Counted from the first letter of the stretch, positions 43,915 through 55,367 are shown. The stretch: 64,000 nt of DNA from Blastocystis hominis (GCF_000151665.1 NW_013171815.1:509153-573152), one strand, 5' to 3'. Notes: generated from the sequence alone by a model not told the origin. A program made the numbers and translations.

Positions 43915-44954
43915 GAATCAGGATTAATTTGGATAAGATCAGCGAGGATGGAAGAAACATCTATGAATCAAATCAAATCAATCAAACAATACTCGAAATT
44001 GATTTTGATCGCACTTCTTCGAATAAACGAGGTAGCTTGACATTTTGAAGATTTGGTATATCTAAATACGATCAATATTTATTATTCTTAAATACTTTTT
44101 AATATTTCTACACGATAATAGTGAAAACAATATCCTTTGGAATTGATAGATGTAAGATATGGAATATCCATACGCATTCATATATAATCATTCTATTATA
44201 ATTTAGCATTGTCAATAAACGTAATGCATTTACATTTTCCTATGAGGTGTTCCTTAGTGCACCTCCACCAATTTGAATGGACTGTAATTGTGGTAGATTC
44301 TTCAATTCAAAGTCGCCTCCAAAGTCACTGAAACTATATTCACCAATATCTATCGATTCCAATGATTCACAATTCAATATGTGGAATATTTTTCGATGTA
44401 TCACTTCCACAATCATTCTGTTTGTGGGTAAATGAATTGCTTCCGGTTTTGATAGTTTTCAATCGATCCAATCCATCGATTTGGAATGTATTTACTGATC
44501 CAAAACATTCATTGCCGATTTCGATTGATTCCAAATTATACAACAATGAAACATCCCAATCAACCAATACACAATTGTTACTCAGTTTCAAATGTTTGAT
44601 TCCGATATTCATTGGCTTGCTTCCATCTCCTTCGTATTCAATATCACATTCAATTCCATTATACCATTCACATTCATTCACTAATTTACCATATCGATCA
44701 TACACTTTTCCTCTTCCAAATCGCTTATCATCACACCAATATCCTTCATATTCAATCAAACCATTATTATGATAATTCGTTCCATATCCAAATCGTTTCC
44801 AATTGATCATTATGCCCTTGTACACCAAGAATCCATCATCATCATACATTTCACCATATCCAAATGGAATTCCTATTTTACCTTCGTTTTCGTTTTCTTT
44901 TTCTTTTTCTGTCAATATCAATCCTTCAAATCGACTTCCATGATCCAAATCCAC
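43915..44954 (-). pseudogene. Inverted, decayed copy of the MORN/LRR gene
   Basis: On the minus strand, 44954 down to about 44367 encodes MORN repeats nearly identical to the plus-strand gene (IGIPFGYGEMYDDDG, KRFGYGTNYHNNGLIEYEG). A frameshift then occurs at the point equivalent to SFHILNCESLE, although the following bases still match. Sequence upstream of 44954 resembles the gene but has several stops, and the middle LRR exons are missing. Fragments of the last two exons reappear near 43915-44075. Together these mark a non-functional relic in opposite orientation. Confidence 0.75.
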
Positions 44955-45233
44955 GATTCCTTTTCCTACTACTACTTCTATAATTTATATGGTTCTGCAT
45001 TTCGTATTACGTATCTAAATACCTTTTATGATATAAAAACACTCACCATGTTTCAAATACACATTCATACAAATAGAAGAAAAAGAAACCCTCTTTGATT
45101 TGATACCAAGAATACGGTTCACATTTTGGATTTACAAAATCCAAAAGTTTATTTTATTAAATATCATTTTTCTGCATATACTTATTAATATATTGCTATA
45201 ACAACAGTATACAACTAGTCTTCTCGTTTTAAG

Positions 45234-46783
45234 ATGAATCAAGTCTTTTTTATATTTCTTTGTCATTTGCAGGAATATATAAAGCCAATTCCACAGCCTT
45301 CGTACTCCTCATTACTTCAATCTGAGACGGTTGCTAAATCTCATTTTTATTACTTATATATAGGCGCCTCTTATTTCTAATCGCCAAAGTTCTTATGGTG
45401 TATTAAAAGAGCTTCCTTTTGATCATTAGTTGCGCGATCAACCTTATTACATCTCAACCTTGCCTCCTAATTCGGTACATGCCATATCTTATTATTATAC
45501 TAAGATTTCAAGTGTTCAACAAATGCAAGATCCTTTGCAGAAAAAAGAGAGTCAAGAATCTGTCCATATTGAAATTCCAGTTGTGTATGATTCAAGTGAA
45601 GTAAATCCTATCCCCATTCCTATGGGCAGTGTGGATTCAGCAACTAACCAAGGTAATGTCATTATGCATTGAAAACATAGAATCGGTTAATGTTCAGGAA
45701 AGTGTGTATTCCATGGATGCTGTTACCGTTGGGAACATGCGCGAAGCTCTTGCCGAATTGGTTAGAAGCAATACCTGCTGGTGCAAGGGAGCTGTGAACG
45801 GAATGGATATCTCTATTGTACGTGGTTTATTGATTTCTTAATCAGAGTAATATGTGGGATTGCTATTACTGCACTTGGGAAATCTTCGTGGAAGAGCGTA
45901 TAAGTTATCCTAACGTTCGAACCTACACTGGTGGAGTGGTAGTTAAGCAGTTTATTTCAATGAGCTACAGATCGATAATACTGAATATGGCCCTGTGCCA
46001 GAATTATGGGAGTATCCAATTACACCACCACCATTGTTTGAGGATGAGAGTCATGTTTTACCTGTGCCTCATACAGAGCAAAAAGTCACTTGTCCTAAAT
46101 GCAATGGGAGTGGTAATATAACATGTCCAACTTGTAATGGCAGAGGAAGAGTCACACACAGATCTTATGATTCGAAAACGCGCAGATACAAGTATTGTTT
46201 CCTTATTTTTATTGAGTGAATAGAACAACTACTACTACTTGCTCTAGATGTCATGGTAGTGGTAGAATCACTTGTCCTAAATGCATTGGATGGGGCTTTT
46301 TAATCAAATTTCAGGAAGTAAGTTGCATAGAGGCTTATTCTCTAGATTGCTGTTTACTTTAAAAGTCTACAGAGTTACATGGTTATTGATGGAGATAATA
46401 TTCCTGATGAACTTCTTGATGAAGCAGAATCATCAGTGTTGATTATGTTGTTGATTTCAGGATGGTTTTATGTAGGGAGGAAGGAATCGATATTCACCCA
46501 CCGAGCAATATTGTTGACGTTCGAGTACAAGAAGCATGCCAGATATTAGAGATGAAGGCAGATAAGGTATCACCAGATTGATCGAACAATGATTGAATAG
46601 AAAATCGCAGACAGCTCGTATAAACTGCTTCAAGAACGATTAATTGTAAAAGTAATCCCAATCATAAGCGCCGAAGGAATATGGAAAGATAAAACCTGTA
46701 AGTTTTGGGTGTATGGCAACGATCTGAGAGCTCATGCTCCCCATTACCGAAAAGCCTTTTATCCTGGATGTAGTATAACGTAA
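45234..46783 (+). CDS. SSUH2-like protein with DnaJ-type zinc knuckles
   Basis: Resembles SSUH2 (ssu-2 homologue), a conserved protein of unclear function. About 400 residues joined across ten or more introns, including one of 55 nt. A Pro/Ser-rich N terminus (MNQEYIKPIPQPSYSS) is followed by MREALAELVRSNTCWCKGA, CTWEIFVEERISYP, then CxxCxGxG knuckles CPKCNGSGNITCPTCNGRGR and CSRCHGSGRITCPKCIGWG. The C-terminal domain has IQxVxI-type strands and ends KFWVYGNDLRAHAP to CSIT. The order matches SSUH2. TAA is encoded and TGTTTGTA follows five bases later. AT-rich like its neighbours in the island. Confidence 0.78.
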
Positions 46784-47039
46784 CTTGGCTGTTTGTAAAA
46801 CAGAAAAACAAATGTCTGTGCGTGTATGAAGAATAATCAAGAAATCATAACATTGGAAGCCATCACTCACACACGTTTTTTCCATCATTTCCTTTTAATT
46901 CCCATATTTTAATCAATCAATCACTCAATCATTTACACTTCACATCGTTATTTGGTCGTTCTATCTCATTTCACCACCATCAATCCGTAACTCATTTGTC
47001 CCCGAAGCATTCAGAAACACACACATTTCGATTACTAGC

Positions 47040-47051
47040 AACAAACACAAA
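47040..47051 (-). terminator. Poly(A) element of the WD40 gene, creates TAA
   Basis: The frame ends AGA ATG T (47052), followed by spacer TTTG and TGTTTGTT (47047-47040). Confidence 0.75.
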
Positions 47052-48112
47052 ACATTCTAAAAATACCATTCGCTCTCAGAATCCCCGAAGACACTCCTCC
47101 CAGAAACACATCATCTCCAACCACAACAAAGCAGTTAGGCTTCCAATTCAGCTCCAATCGAGACTTCTCCACAAACAAATTCTCCAACCGATTCTCTTCT
47201 TGGTGAATGCAGAACAGCGCGTCATTCGCCGAACTTAACAGCAAATGCCGGTTCTGCTTGTGAAAAGATTGAAGCTACATTTCACTCCCGCTTCTCTCGT
47301 ACGTCCGATATTCCCGCAGCGTGGCAAGAAATCACGGGTTGGACTGCAGCCAAGCCAGAAGAATCCTTCGAATTCGACAAGAAACGAATGCTCCCGTCCA
47401 TGGCTCCGCAGTACAAATTACCATTCATTTCATTCCGCGCAAGGCAGGTAACAAAGGGAGGGTTCACTGCAGGAAGGCTTGAAGGAAGAGGGGTGATCAT
47501 CCAAGAGGATTTCGAAACACCATCGAGATCGGTGAGATATACGGCCTGATCGTATCCCCCAGATAGGATTAATGGCCTAGAAATGAGAAAACACTGCAAT
47601 GGCGACTCCTCTTCGGATGGAATGATCAGTATATCTGAACAGATTGATTTATGCACAGACTGAATTACGATATCCTCTTCGTTCGTTTCACAGTTCCAGA
47701 GAACGATGTCCCTATTCGTTAGCTAAACGACAGAACTATACCCCTTATCATCGCAAATTGCAATCAGCTTATCTTGGTCGACAGTTACTGGACGAATCCG
47801 ATTCACACAGTCTTCATTACAACTTGAAGCAGTCACAAGGTCCCTTATTATAGTGCTAGTATTTCTCAAATCAAAAATCATCGCAGATGTATCGCATCCC
47901 ACACAGATATAATTGTCATTTCCAGGAAATTGGCTCAGACAAGAAACATCGTCATAGATTGCTCCACAAATGCACTTTACAGCGCGGTTCACACGCAGAT
48001 CCCATAATCTTACAGTTTTGTCTTCCGATCCACTTACCACCCCAAGGGGATGATTCAGCATCGAAGTGACAAAATCCTTATGTCCCTTTAAAATATCGAA
48101 CGTCACAGCCAT
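47052..48112 (-). CDS. WD40-repeat protein, WDR53-like
   Basis: Beta-propeller protein of about 330 residues. Recognisable WD repeats: LKGHKDFVTSMLNHPLGVV with SGSEDKTVRLWDLR, ICVGCDTSAMIFDLR, CDDKGDIVLWNCET, and LSGGYDQAVYLTDLDG. The order and the start MAVTFDILKGH resemble WDR53, a possible CUL4-DDB1 adaptor, but WD40 assignments by eye are weak. Two or three introns of about 28-30 nt. The message ends GILRANGIFRM, then T and the poly(A) element. Confidence 0.65.
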
Positions 48113-48169
48113 AATGTGCTCTCAATAGTCTGGCTAATTTGGTTTTCCCTCTCTCCGCCTGTTGTGTTC

Positions 48170-48181
48170 AACAAACAATTC
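48170..48181 (-). terminator. Poly(A) element overlapping an encoded TGA
   Basis: TGTTTGTT (48177-48170) with spacer GAAT (48181-48178). The genomic TGA at 48182-48180 straddles the predicted cleavage point after 48182, so the mRNA stop would become TAA. Confidence 0.7.
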
Positions 48182-48919
48182 ATTTCTTCTCTTCTCCATC
48201 CTGGTCCTTTCTGTCCACAGGATAAAGAAGCGGCTTCATGGGTGTGGTTACAACTCTCCGAATGCTCTCTCGTAACGCATCCGAAATCGTGAAACTCTTG
48301 CACTTCTCCCTCGTTTCCACCCACTCATAGTACTGCGGGAACAGCCACACACGCATCGATGATGCGACCTCATAGCAATGCTCTTTCGCCTGTGGCAGCA
48401 TGGACTCTGGCAGCACTGTTCTGTCTGTAGCCATATTCACCGACGACACGTTGTTCGCTTCGCTGGGAAGGATGCAACGCCAGGCGTGGAACAGCAATTG
48501 GTCAAACAAGTCGTCCAGAAATCCAAAGTATTTCCCGCTGTGGATGCGTTGCTGATGCTGTGCAGTGTCGACGTGCTGCAAGTGAAGCAAAATCGAAGCT
48601 ACTACAGAGAGATAGTTGGGAATGGAGACTCGACACACCTCGCAAAACATGGCTTTTTCTAGTTTTCTCTGCACACTACGCTTCACGTAGTTCTCTTTCC
48701 AGGAGGATTTCTCCTTCGCGGCAGGTCCGCATTGTTGTTTCTTCTTTTGGAGTGCATCGCTGTGGAGATGTGTGAGTTTACGCGAAAGTTTGTCTGAAAC
48801 TCTACCTCGAACGCTGAAAAGAAATTCTACTGCTTGCGTTGACACAAGGGGGTGAATGGAGAAATGCCAGACGGGGAATCGTCATAGAAACGAGGTGGAC
48901 AGTAGTCGTCATAGTTCTG
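48180..48919 (-). CDS. Protein of unknown function
   Basis: Not recognised. At least 210 residues in one long exon. A basic region (KKKQQCGPAAKEKSSWKENY) is followed by FCEVCRVSIPNYLSVVASIL, then helical sequence FGFLDDLFDQLLFHAWRCIL and RVWLFPQYYEWVETREKC. Two Cys of CEVC could bind zinc, but no partner pair is evident. The 5' end is uncertain: in-frame codons upstream lack an ATG, and an exon starting near 48919 joined by a 43-46-nt intron is one possibility. Confidence 0.5.
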
Positions 48920-49000
48920 CGATTGTTACTTCATTCAAGTGTTTGTACAAGTGAAATGTCCTTGATGTGCTTGGTTTGGTCTCGTATGCAGATAGACTGA

Positions 49001-49491
49001 TTACGAGAAGAATGCCAGTTCTTCGTTGCGCATGAAACCACTACAACTTGTTGCGAACCAGCCAATTTCTTTGCTGCTCGATATAGACTTGTGGTTAAGT
49101 TTTCGAAAAACCAAAATATGGATATATTGAGCATTCATGATAATTTTTCCCTCGCGTAGCGCTCTCTGAAAAAGACGAATGTGGTAATCCTTTTCGTCTG
49201 CAATTGTTCCATTATACCCACTAATAGTACGGGATGTTGGTACTCCACTTAGCTTATCAAGACTATGGGGAAACTTCAAAAACACTATTACCCCTGCAAC
49301 AAATACACAAAATGGGTCACATCCGTAGAATAGGTGTCAACCATGATCTACCGCTTTATGAAAAATCAAAAAGTCGCTACAACACCGACTTCCTTCAAAA
49401 TCCTTCTTAACTCCGAAAGAAGGATTCCGTTATTCTTTCCATTGTACTCGTCAACAAAAACAATGGAGTTTTTGTTTAACACTTGAAGCAT
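49001..49491 (-). CDS. Possible small gene, BRCT-like
   Basis: Weakly supported. Minus-strand segments look protein-like: NSIVFVDEYNGKNNGILL, then across a 33-nt interval GVIMVDTYSTDVTHFVYL, and downstream FLKFPHSLDKLSG and REGKIIMNAQYI. The pattern of a strand, a THxV-like motif and a later hydrophobic strand recalls a BRCT domain. I could not join the last two exons in frame with a standard intron, and no poly(A) element follows, so this may be a decayed gene. Confidence 0.3.
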
Positions 49492-49608
49492 CAACAATTT
49501 TTAGCTCCTTTTTCGGAGCTATAAACCTCTTCAGTTCGCGAGCTAAAACAACCTGCTGCGAGCGCTTTTCGCCAAAGTCCGAACCCCTACCGATTCTCTA
49601 ATTCATCC

Positions 49609-49616
49609 AACAAACA
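49609..49616 (-). terminator. Poly(A) element of the CoADR-rhodanese gene
   Basis: TGTTTGTT on the minus strand about 43 nt after the encoded TAA at 49662-49660. Confidence 0.6.
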
Positions 49617-49659
49617 AAAAAAAGCTGATAGATTCCATCCACTCTAGTTTCGTAGTAAG

Positions 49660-51630
49660 TTACTTCAATTTGTCCTTATTAGGGAGCAATCTCCATGTAT
49701 TCCATCCTCCAGGCAGATGACGGACCTTGAATCCGTTCTGTTCCAGGATTCTGTAAGCGTAATAAGCCGTTCGTCCAATCTACTCGTCACTCCTCTCCTC
49801 TCCTCTCTCCCCCTACACGGCACGACACATCGATGACCTTGTCCTTCGGGAGCTTGTTCAGACTCTCTCGGATGTTTCCGAGCGGGATATTGGTCATTCC
49901 AGGCACCGGATCGGCCTGGCACACGCTCGTCTCGCGCGTGTCAATTCGGAACACGTCCTCATTGAACGACTGTTCCCAGCTCACCGGCGACAGCAGGCCG
50001 CGGCAGATGTTCTCGGCCACCATGCCGGCGAGGTTCACGATGTCCTTCGCCGCGCCGTACTACACAGATCAGCCCTCTTCCGCGCCGCCTACCGGAGGGG
50101 AATAGCACAGCTCGGCCTGCACCAGATCGGTGACGGTTCCCTTCATGTGGATGTACGAGGAGATCACGTCGATGCGCTTGTCCACGCCCTGCACGCCCAC
50201 GGCCTGCGCGCCCAGCACCGCGCCCGTGCGGCGGTCGAACGTCAGATCGAGGTGGATGGGCGTCGATCCGGGGTAGTAGTTCGCGTGGTTCGGCGAGTGC
50301 ACGCACACCGTGCCGATGTCGTCCGGATTCATCGCCTTCGATCTACCCGTCACGCCTCCCGGCCGTCCAAACCGCAGCAGACTCGCGCGCGTCTGGCCGG
50401 TCATGGCCACGCAGAGATCGAACATGCCGCACACGCTGGTGCCCTGCGAGCCGCGGTAGTAGCTGTTCAGTCCGCACAGCACGTCCGCGACGATGCGGCC
50501 CTGGCGGTTCGCGGGACCGGCCAGCGGGATGTGCGTGTCGAACCCGGTCACGTAGTCCTTGACCTGGATGGCGTCGCCCACTGCGTAAATGTCGGGGTCG
50601 GAGGTCTGCATGTGGTCGTCCACTTTGATGCAGCCCTTCACGCCCAGCTCCAAGCCGGCGGCCTTGGCCAGCTCGCTGTTGGGCAGCACGCCCACGCTCA
50701 TCACCACCAGATCGCAGGGAAGCGCGCTGCCGTCGTTGCACACCACTTCCAGCGAGTTGTCCTCCTTGCTGATGATCTCCTTCACGCCGTTGTTCGCGTT
50801 CACCGCGATGCCCTTCTCCTTCATCTTCGACTCCAGCACCGTCGCCAATTCATCCGCCAGGTTGGGCATCACGTGAGGCGCGCGCTCCAGAACCGTCACG
50901 TCCAGGCCTCTGCGAGGAAGGCGCGGAATGCAATGCGTACTTCACTTTGAGGCTCTCGGCCATCTCCAAACCGATGAAGCCTCCGCCGATGATCACCGCC
51001 TTCTTGGCGTTGCGCGACTCGATCCAGGCCTTAATCTGGCGACTGTCCGGAATATCGCGCAACTGGAAAACTCCCGGAGCGTTCGCACCGTTGATGTCCG
51101 GGATGAAAGGACGAGAGCCAGGGGAAAGGATCAGCTTGTCGTAAGGAACTACGGAGCTGTGGGTAAGAGTGGAGCGAGGAGAGCAAGTACATGTTATCGG
51201 AAGCGTCTTTGACAGATACAGTCTTGTTTTTGCGATCGATACTTATAACTTCGTGGTTTGTCTTTACATCGACGTCAAAATAATCTTTGAATTGCTTCTG
51301 ACTCGACACGAGCAACGACTTCTCCTGCAACTCAAAACGCACAAGCACGATGTACTTTGGGAATGATGCCACCAACGTAAAACGGAAGGCCGCAGTTCGC
51401 AAAAGCGTTGTAAGGACCCTTTTCAAAAATGGTAATGTTTGCAGATTCATCAAGTCTCTTCAGTCTAATCCTTAGCACCACCGGCACAACCGCACCTTGC
51501 AGCAGCGCTACCACCTCCAGCAACACCTCCTACGATAACAATCTTGCGACCTTTAGGAAAAGCACTAGATATTATCCACTCCCGTGCATGTCTACGAGAA
51601 GAAACGTTTCGCTATATTAACACGAAGCAT
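49660..51630 (-). CDS. CoA-disulfide reductase/NADH oxidase-like flavoprotein fused to rhodanese, organelle-targeted
   Basis: FAD/NAD(P)H oxidoreductase of the CoADR family with a C-terminal rhodanese domain, likely acting on CoA persulfides or disulfides. The N terminus MLRVNIAKRFFSSAFPKGRK is a good mitochondrial presequence. It continues with FAD motif IVIVGGVAGGGSAAARL, active-site NAFANCGLPFYVGG, NAD motif IIGGGFIGLEMAE, and SDPDIYAVGDA. The rhodanese end has VIDVSCR joined by a 36-nt intron to IGRTAYYAYRILEQNGF and LPGGWNTW, with Cys in the C-x(2)-G-R loop. About 570 residues and eight or so introns. TAA is encoded. Confidence 0.85.
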
Positions 51631-51853
51631 ATCCAAAAAATAAAATGCGAAATAGAAGAATTGGGGAAAAGGAGAAAATATCCGCTTGTTTCCCCTCGCT
51701 CTTTTGGTCGCAATCCTTGTTAGATCATCAATCTATTGGTTCACTTAGAGAGAATCATTCATTCCTTAGATGTTCACATCATAGGAAAGGTACCTCCAAA
51801 TACACCACGTCATTTCGAAATCTCAAAAACCCTGTGTCGAACTCGTGGAATCA

Positions 51854-51865
51854 AACAAACACACC
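51854..51865 (-). terminator. Poly(A) element of POLA2, creates TAA
   Basis: The frame ends AAT ATT T (51866), followed by spacer GGTG and TGTTTGTT (51861-51854). Confidence 0.75.
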
Positions 51866-53877
51866 AAATATTGACAATTTCAACCTTGCACCGCTTTGCA
51901 ACCAGCGAATCGACCTTCACCCCCGATTCTATTCCTAATTCCGTCCAATCTCCCTCACTTCCCTCTCTTCTCTCTTCCTTCAGCGGATACACCGTAACTC
52001 GAGCGAAGGTCCCTCCACTATTTCCAAAGGCAAGCGAGCCTGGCGACAAGCAAACCACTCCGCTCACTTCCTTCACAAACCGCATTTTCTCCGTCGCCAC
52101 GATCATCAAATCCGGCACTTCCTTCATCGACAGACTCGGAAGCTTCCCCGCATCCAGCGGAATCGACAGCGACGGATACAACGGATACAAGCTTCGCTGC
52201 TCCAGCAGCTGCGAGCAGAACAGTCGCTGTTTATCCACGTTTTTCTCTTGTCTACATCGCATCTCTCCGCCACGCACACTTCCAATAGCAGCTTTTCATC
52301 AGGTCCATCAGCACGTCGCAATTCGACACGCCGATCCGCACGCCTTGCATCGCCAGCACGCACGGATTGCCCGCACTGCTCGGAATTGCCGAGTCGTCGT
52401 AAGGAGACTGCGGAAACGCGGGGAACGCGAGCGAGTCGTCGACCGCGGGGACGAGAACCGCGGGGATCTCGGCACTGCGCAGCTCCTTCCAGAGCGACGC
52501 GACGAAGGGAGCGGATGAAAGATCGAGAACGGAGGACGCGGAATCGGGAAGAAACGGTCCGCACTAGACAGAATCGAAAGGAAAGCGAAGGCAACGAGGA
52601 GGAGGACAGACGGCTTTTCCTTCTTTGCGAGCGCGAGGAACGTTTTGAGAGGCTCGAAATCGCCGTCGTCGCGGCAGGAGAACGGGCCGCGCGCCACCCA
52701 CAGCGAAACCGTCTCGGAGGCGAGCGAAGCCGGCAATGTTTTCGGCGGATTCAGCGGGAATCCCTGCATTGGAGCGAGGAAATCGAGGAGCGTACGGAAT
52801 AGAGATGGGTGACGCTGATGATTCGGTTGTTCATTGTGCCCTCCACGCCCACGATCGCGCCGGGGAACAGCGTAAATGAAGGAATGGAACCGAGCAGCAG
52901 CGACACGCGCGATTCGTTTTCGTCCTGCGTTTTAACGGAGGGAGCGAGAGAAACGTAGAGCACCACGTCGGAATCGCGGATGGAGGCGGTGGACTGCGCG
53001 TCGAAGTAGATTCTCCCGCAGACGCAGACCGAGGAATCGATTACGTAGCTGATCTACTTCGCAATCCGCACTCAAAGCGACGGCTGTGAATTCCTTCCCA
53101 TAAACCTCGCTCATCTGCTGTCGCGCCGTGATGAGGCTCTCGCGAAGCACTTCCTTGGGCTCCTGGACGTCGAGATACATCGCTCTGTGTCGAATGGGAG
53201 GAGCTGGAGTACTTGGGGTCTTGCTCGCCGACAGATGGGTCGATTTCGATGTTGATGGAGGAGGCTTGGGGGGCATCCACGTCACAGAGCGTGGTATCCA
53301 CTTCGTCGAAACTGGTCTTTACTGTATTCGAATCCTTGCGAGAGATGAAAGCGTCGTTCTTGCTGGGAGTCGCCCAGACTCTGCAATGAAAAAGACCAAA
53401 CATTTCAACGCAGGGGAATTTCGGTAGCGTGCAGAAGGACTGTCGCTGATCGAAATCATGGATCCCGAAGAGTAGACGCCCAATCCACCTTGACTTGATG
53501 TGAGCTGCTTTTTTATTGGAGTGACAGGTGCTGGCATGCTTCCTCCTTGGCGCTTTTGAGATTTTACGGGTGATTCTGTTTGAACATTTGAGCTGCTCTG
53601 ATCCCTCACTTCTCCTTCTCAAGGCTTACTTTCAATTCAATAATCAGATTTGTCATGTGTTTGTCATCGAACTCCTTCAGATTGTGGTTTACGGCATAGG
53701 CATCGATATTATCTTTTATAGTATCTTCATCAATGTCCAACTGCTTGATCGTATCGAGAACTAGTGGATGAGGAAGGAAATAGACGTAGCACAAGGATCG
53801 ATCGCACTAGCGACTACCGTCACTCCCTGAGACTCGAACAAGCCAATAACATCCTCTGGAGTCTTGATAGAACTCAT
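51866..53877 (-). CDS. POLA2: DNA polymerase alpha subunit B
   Basis: Accessory B subunit of polymerase alpha-primase, needed to start DNA replication. The N-terminal helical domain (MSSIKTPEDVIGLFESQGVT; LDTIKQLDIDEDTIKDNI) is followed by a Ser/Pro-rich linker (KSQKRQGGSMPAPVTPIKK; SISDSPSARYRNSP). The OB and phosphodiesterase-like parts are less clear by eye. The C-terminal hallmark is present: LEQRSLYPLYPS, VPDLMIVATEKMRFVKEV and LSPGSLAFGNSGGTFARVTV. Introns of about 32-33 nt; several in the middle were not joined. The stop is made by polyadenylation after KVEIVNI. Confidence 0.8.
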
Positions 53878-53939
53878 TGCAAGTGAAAACTGCATTCTCC
53901 CAACTCCTCTCCCAGAAAACACTGCAACCACCCTTTTCC

Positions 53940-53947
53940 AACAAACA
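53940..53947 (-). terminator. Poly(A) element of the UNC93-like gene
   Basis: TGTTTGTT on the minus strand, seven bases after the encoded TAG (53957-53955). Confidence 0.7.
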
Positions 53948-53954
53948 CGACAAA

Positions 53955-55367
53955 CTAATGCGTAAAATCTTCGTTATTCACAGCAGTCACCTTCACATCG
54001 TCCATCTTCACCGAAGAAACCTTCTTCGCGCCTGCCTTGGATACTTCATCCAGATCCTCATTAGCGACATGCACCAATTCAGCAGCCTTCTCATCGGTAT
54101 GAACGGGCTCCTTAGTAACCACAGGCAGCTCCTTCTTGAAGCTCTTTTCATAAACAACAAAGCAAATCGCGCTCAAAATGCACAGCACACCACAGAGCGT
54201 CAATTCACGCATTAAGCTGGCATCGCTCACATACTTGGTGGACCCATCCACAAACAGCGGGGCGATCAAGTAGCAAATGCAGCCTCCCATGTACTGGAAG
54301 AGACGATACGTGCTGTTCGCACTCTCTTGGTCGGAGTAGTTGCGACCAATGATCGTGGGAATGACCGTCTCGTAGGAGCTATCGGAGAGAGACAAAAAGA
54401 TGAACGCTAAATAGAACAAGCCTCCCTGCGATTTGTTCGCAAACCAGAACGTGATGATGGCTGCCATCTCCAGCACGGTAGAGAGAAGGAAGCTCCCCAC
54501 GTTTCCGATTCGGTCCAGCAAAAGACCGAACGGAGTGGACATGACCATTTCAACGATGCAGAACAGACTCATCATCAAACCGACTTCACCGGTCTGATGG
54601 ACTTGTCGCGTAAGCATGCTTCCAATGAACACGTATTCGAATCCCACGAAAAACATGGGGATGATCAACCAGCGCATATTGGGAGAAACGACCATACGGA
54701 GCATCTTCTTCACCAGAACCTTCTGCGATGTCTTCGCCACGAACTTACGGCGTGTCTCGGCCGCCGACGGCTTCAGCATCGCCATTGGGAAGGCTCCCAG
54801 CAGAGAGGTGGCGGCGAGAACGATAAACATGATCGAAGCAGTTCCATGCCAACCAGTGCTCGTTGGGAAATCGTTAATGTTCATCTTCTTCAGCAGGAAA
54901 TAGACAGCAATGTTTCCTCCAGCAGCTCCGGTCATGTACAGGGTCCAGAAAATACCAGACTTCTTACCACGGTCCGAGTCGTTGGAGTTAGCACACAGGT
55001 AGATGCCCTCCGCGGTCCAGATAAGAGCAGCAAATATACCGTGAATAAAACTCCACACCAGGTTAAGAGGAATGATGATGTAGGCAAACTGTAGAATGTA
55101 GAGGCAATACTCGAACACAGTCCAGAACATCGCGCGTCTCTCATTTCCAAACAAGTTTAGAAGCGGAGGCACAAAGAAATTGGCAAATGAGTTTGAGAAG
55201 TAGAGTAAAGCCATCGAAATGGAGCCAACATTACCAAGGATAGGCACAATGAAACTTGACGATACCTTGATACCGATTAAGCAAAGGGACATACCAATTC
55301 CCAATGTAACCACATTTCTCATGGTTACATCCTCTTCTGCGGGTTTTGCAGTTGTAGGTAACGACAT
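53955..55367 (-). CDS. UNC93-like major facilitator protein
   Basis: Twelve-helix MFS membrane protein of the UNC93 family, 470 residues, encoded by a single uninterrupted exon, rare in this window. Helices start at NVVTLGIGMSLCLIGIKV. Family features include FIVPILGNVGSISMALLYFS, FEYCLYILQFAYI, GIYLCANSN, SGIFWTLYMTGAAGGN and LLDRIGNVGSF. The cytosolic tail is charged (AANED-type acidic and Lys residues) and ends NNEDFTH. Start MSLPTTAKPAEED was chosen as the first ATG; an upstream GTG is in frame. Unc93-like proteins regulate channels or receptors; a transport role is not established. Confidence 0.85.
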   Translation of the reverse strand: MSLPTTAKPAEEDVTMRNVVTLGIGMSLCLIGIKVSSSFIVPILGNVGSISMALLYFSNSFANFFVPPLLNLFGNERRAMFWTVFEYCLYILQFAYIIIPLNLVWSFIHGIFAALIWTAEGIYLCANSNDSDRGKKSGIFWTLYMTGAAGGNIAVYFLLKKMNINDFPTSTGWHGTASIMFIVLAATSLLGAFPMAMLKPSAAETRRKFVAKTSQKVLVKKMLRMVVSPNMRWLIIPMFFVGFEYVFIGSMLTRQVHQTGEVGLMMSLFCIVEMVMSTPFGLLLDRIGNVGSFLLSTVLEMAAIITFWFANKSQGGLFYLAFIFLSLSDSSYETVIPTIIGRNYSDQESANSTYRLFQYMGGCICYLIAPLFVDGSTKYVSDASLMRELTLCGVLCILSAICFVVYEKSFKKELPVVTKEPVHTDEKAAELVHVANEDLDEVSKAGAKKVSSVKMDDVKVTAVNNEDFTH

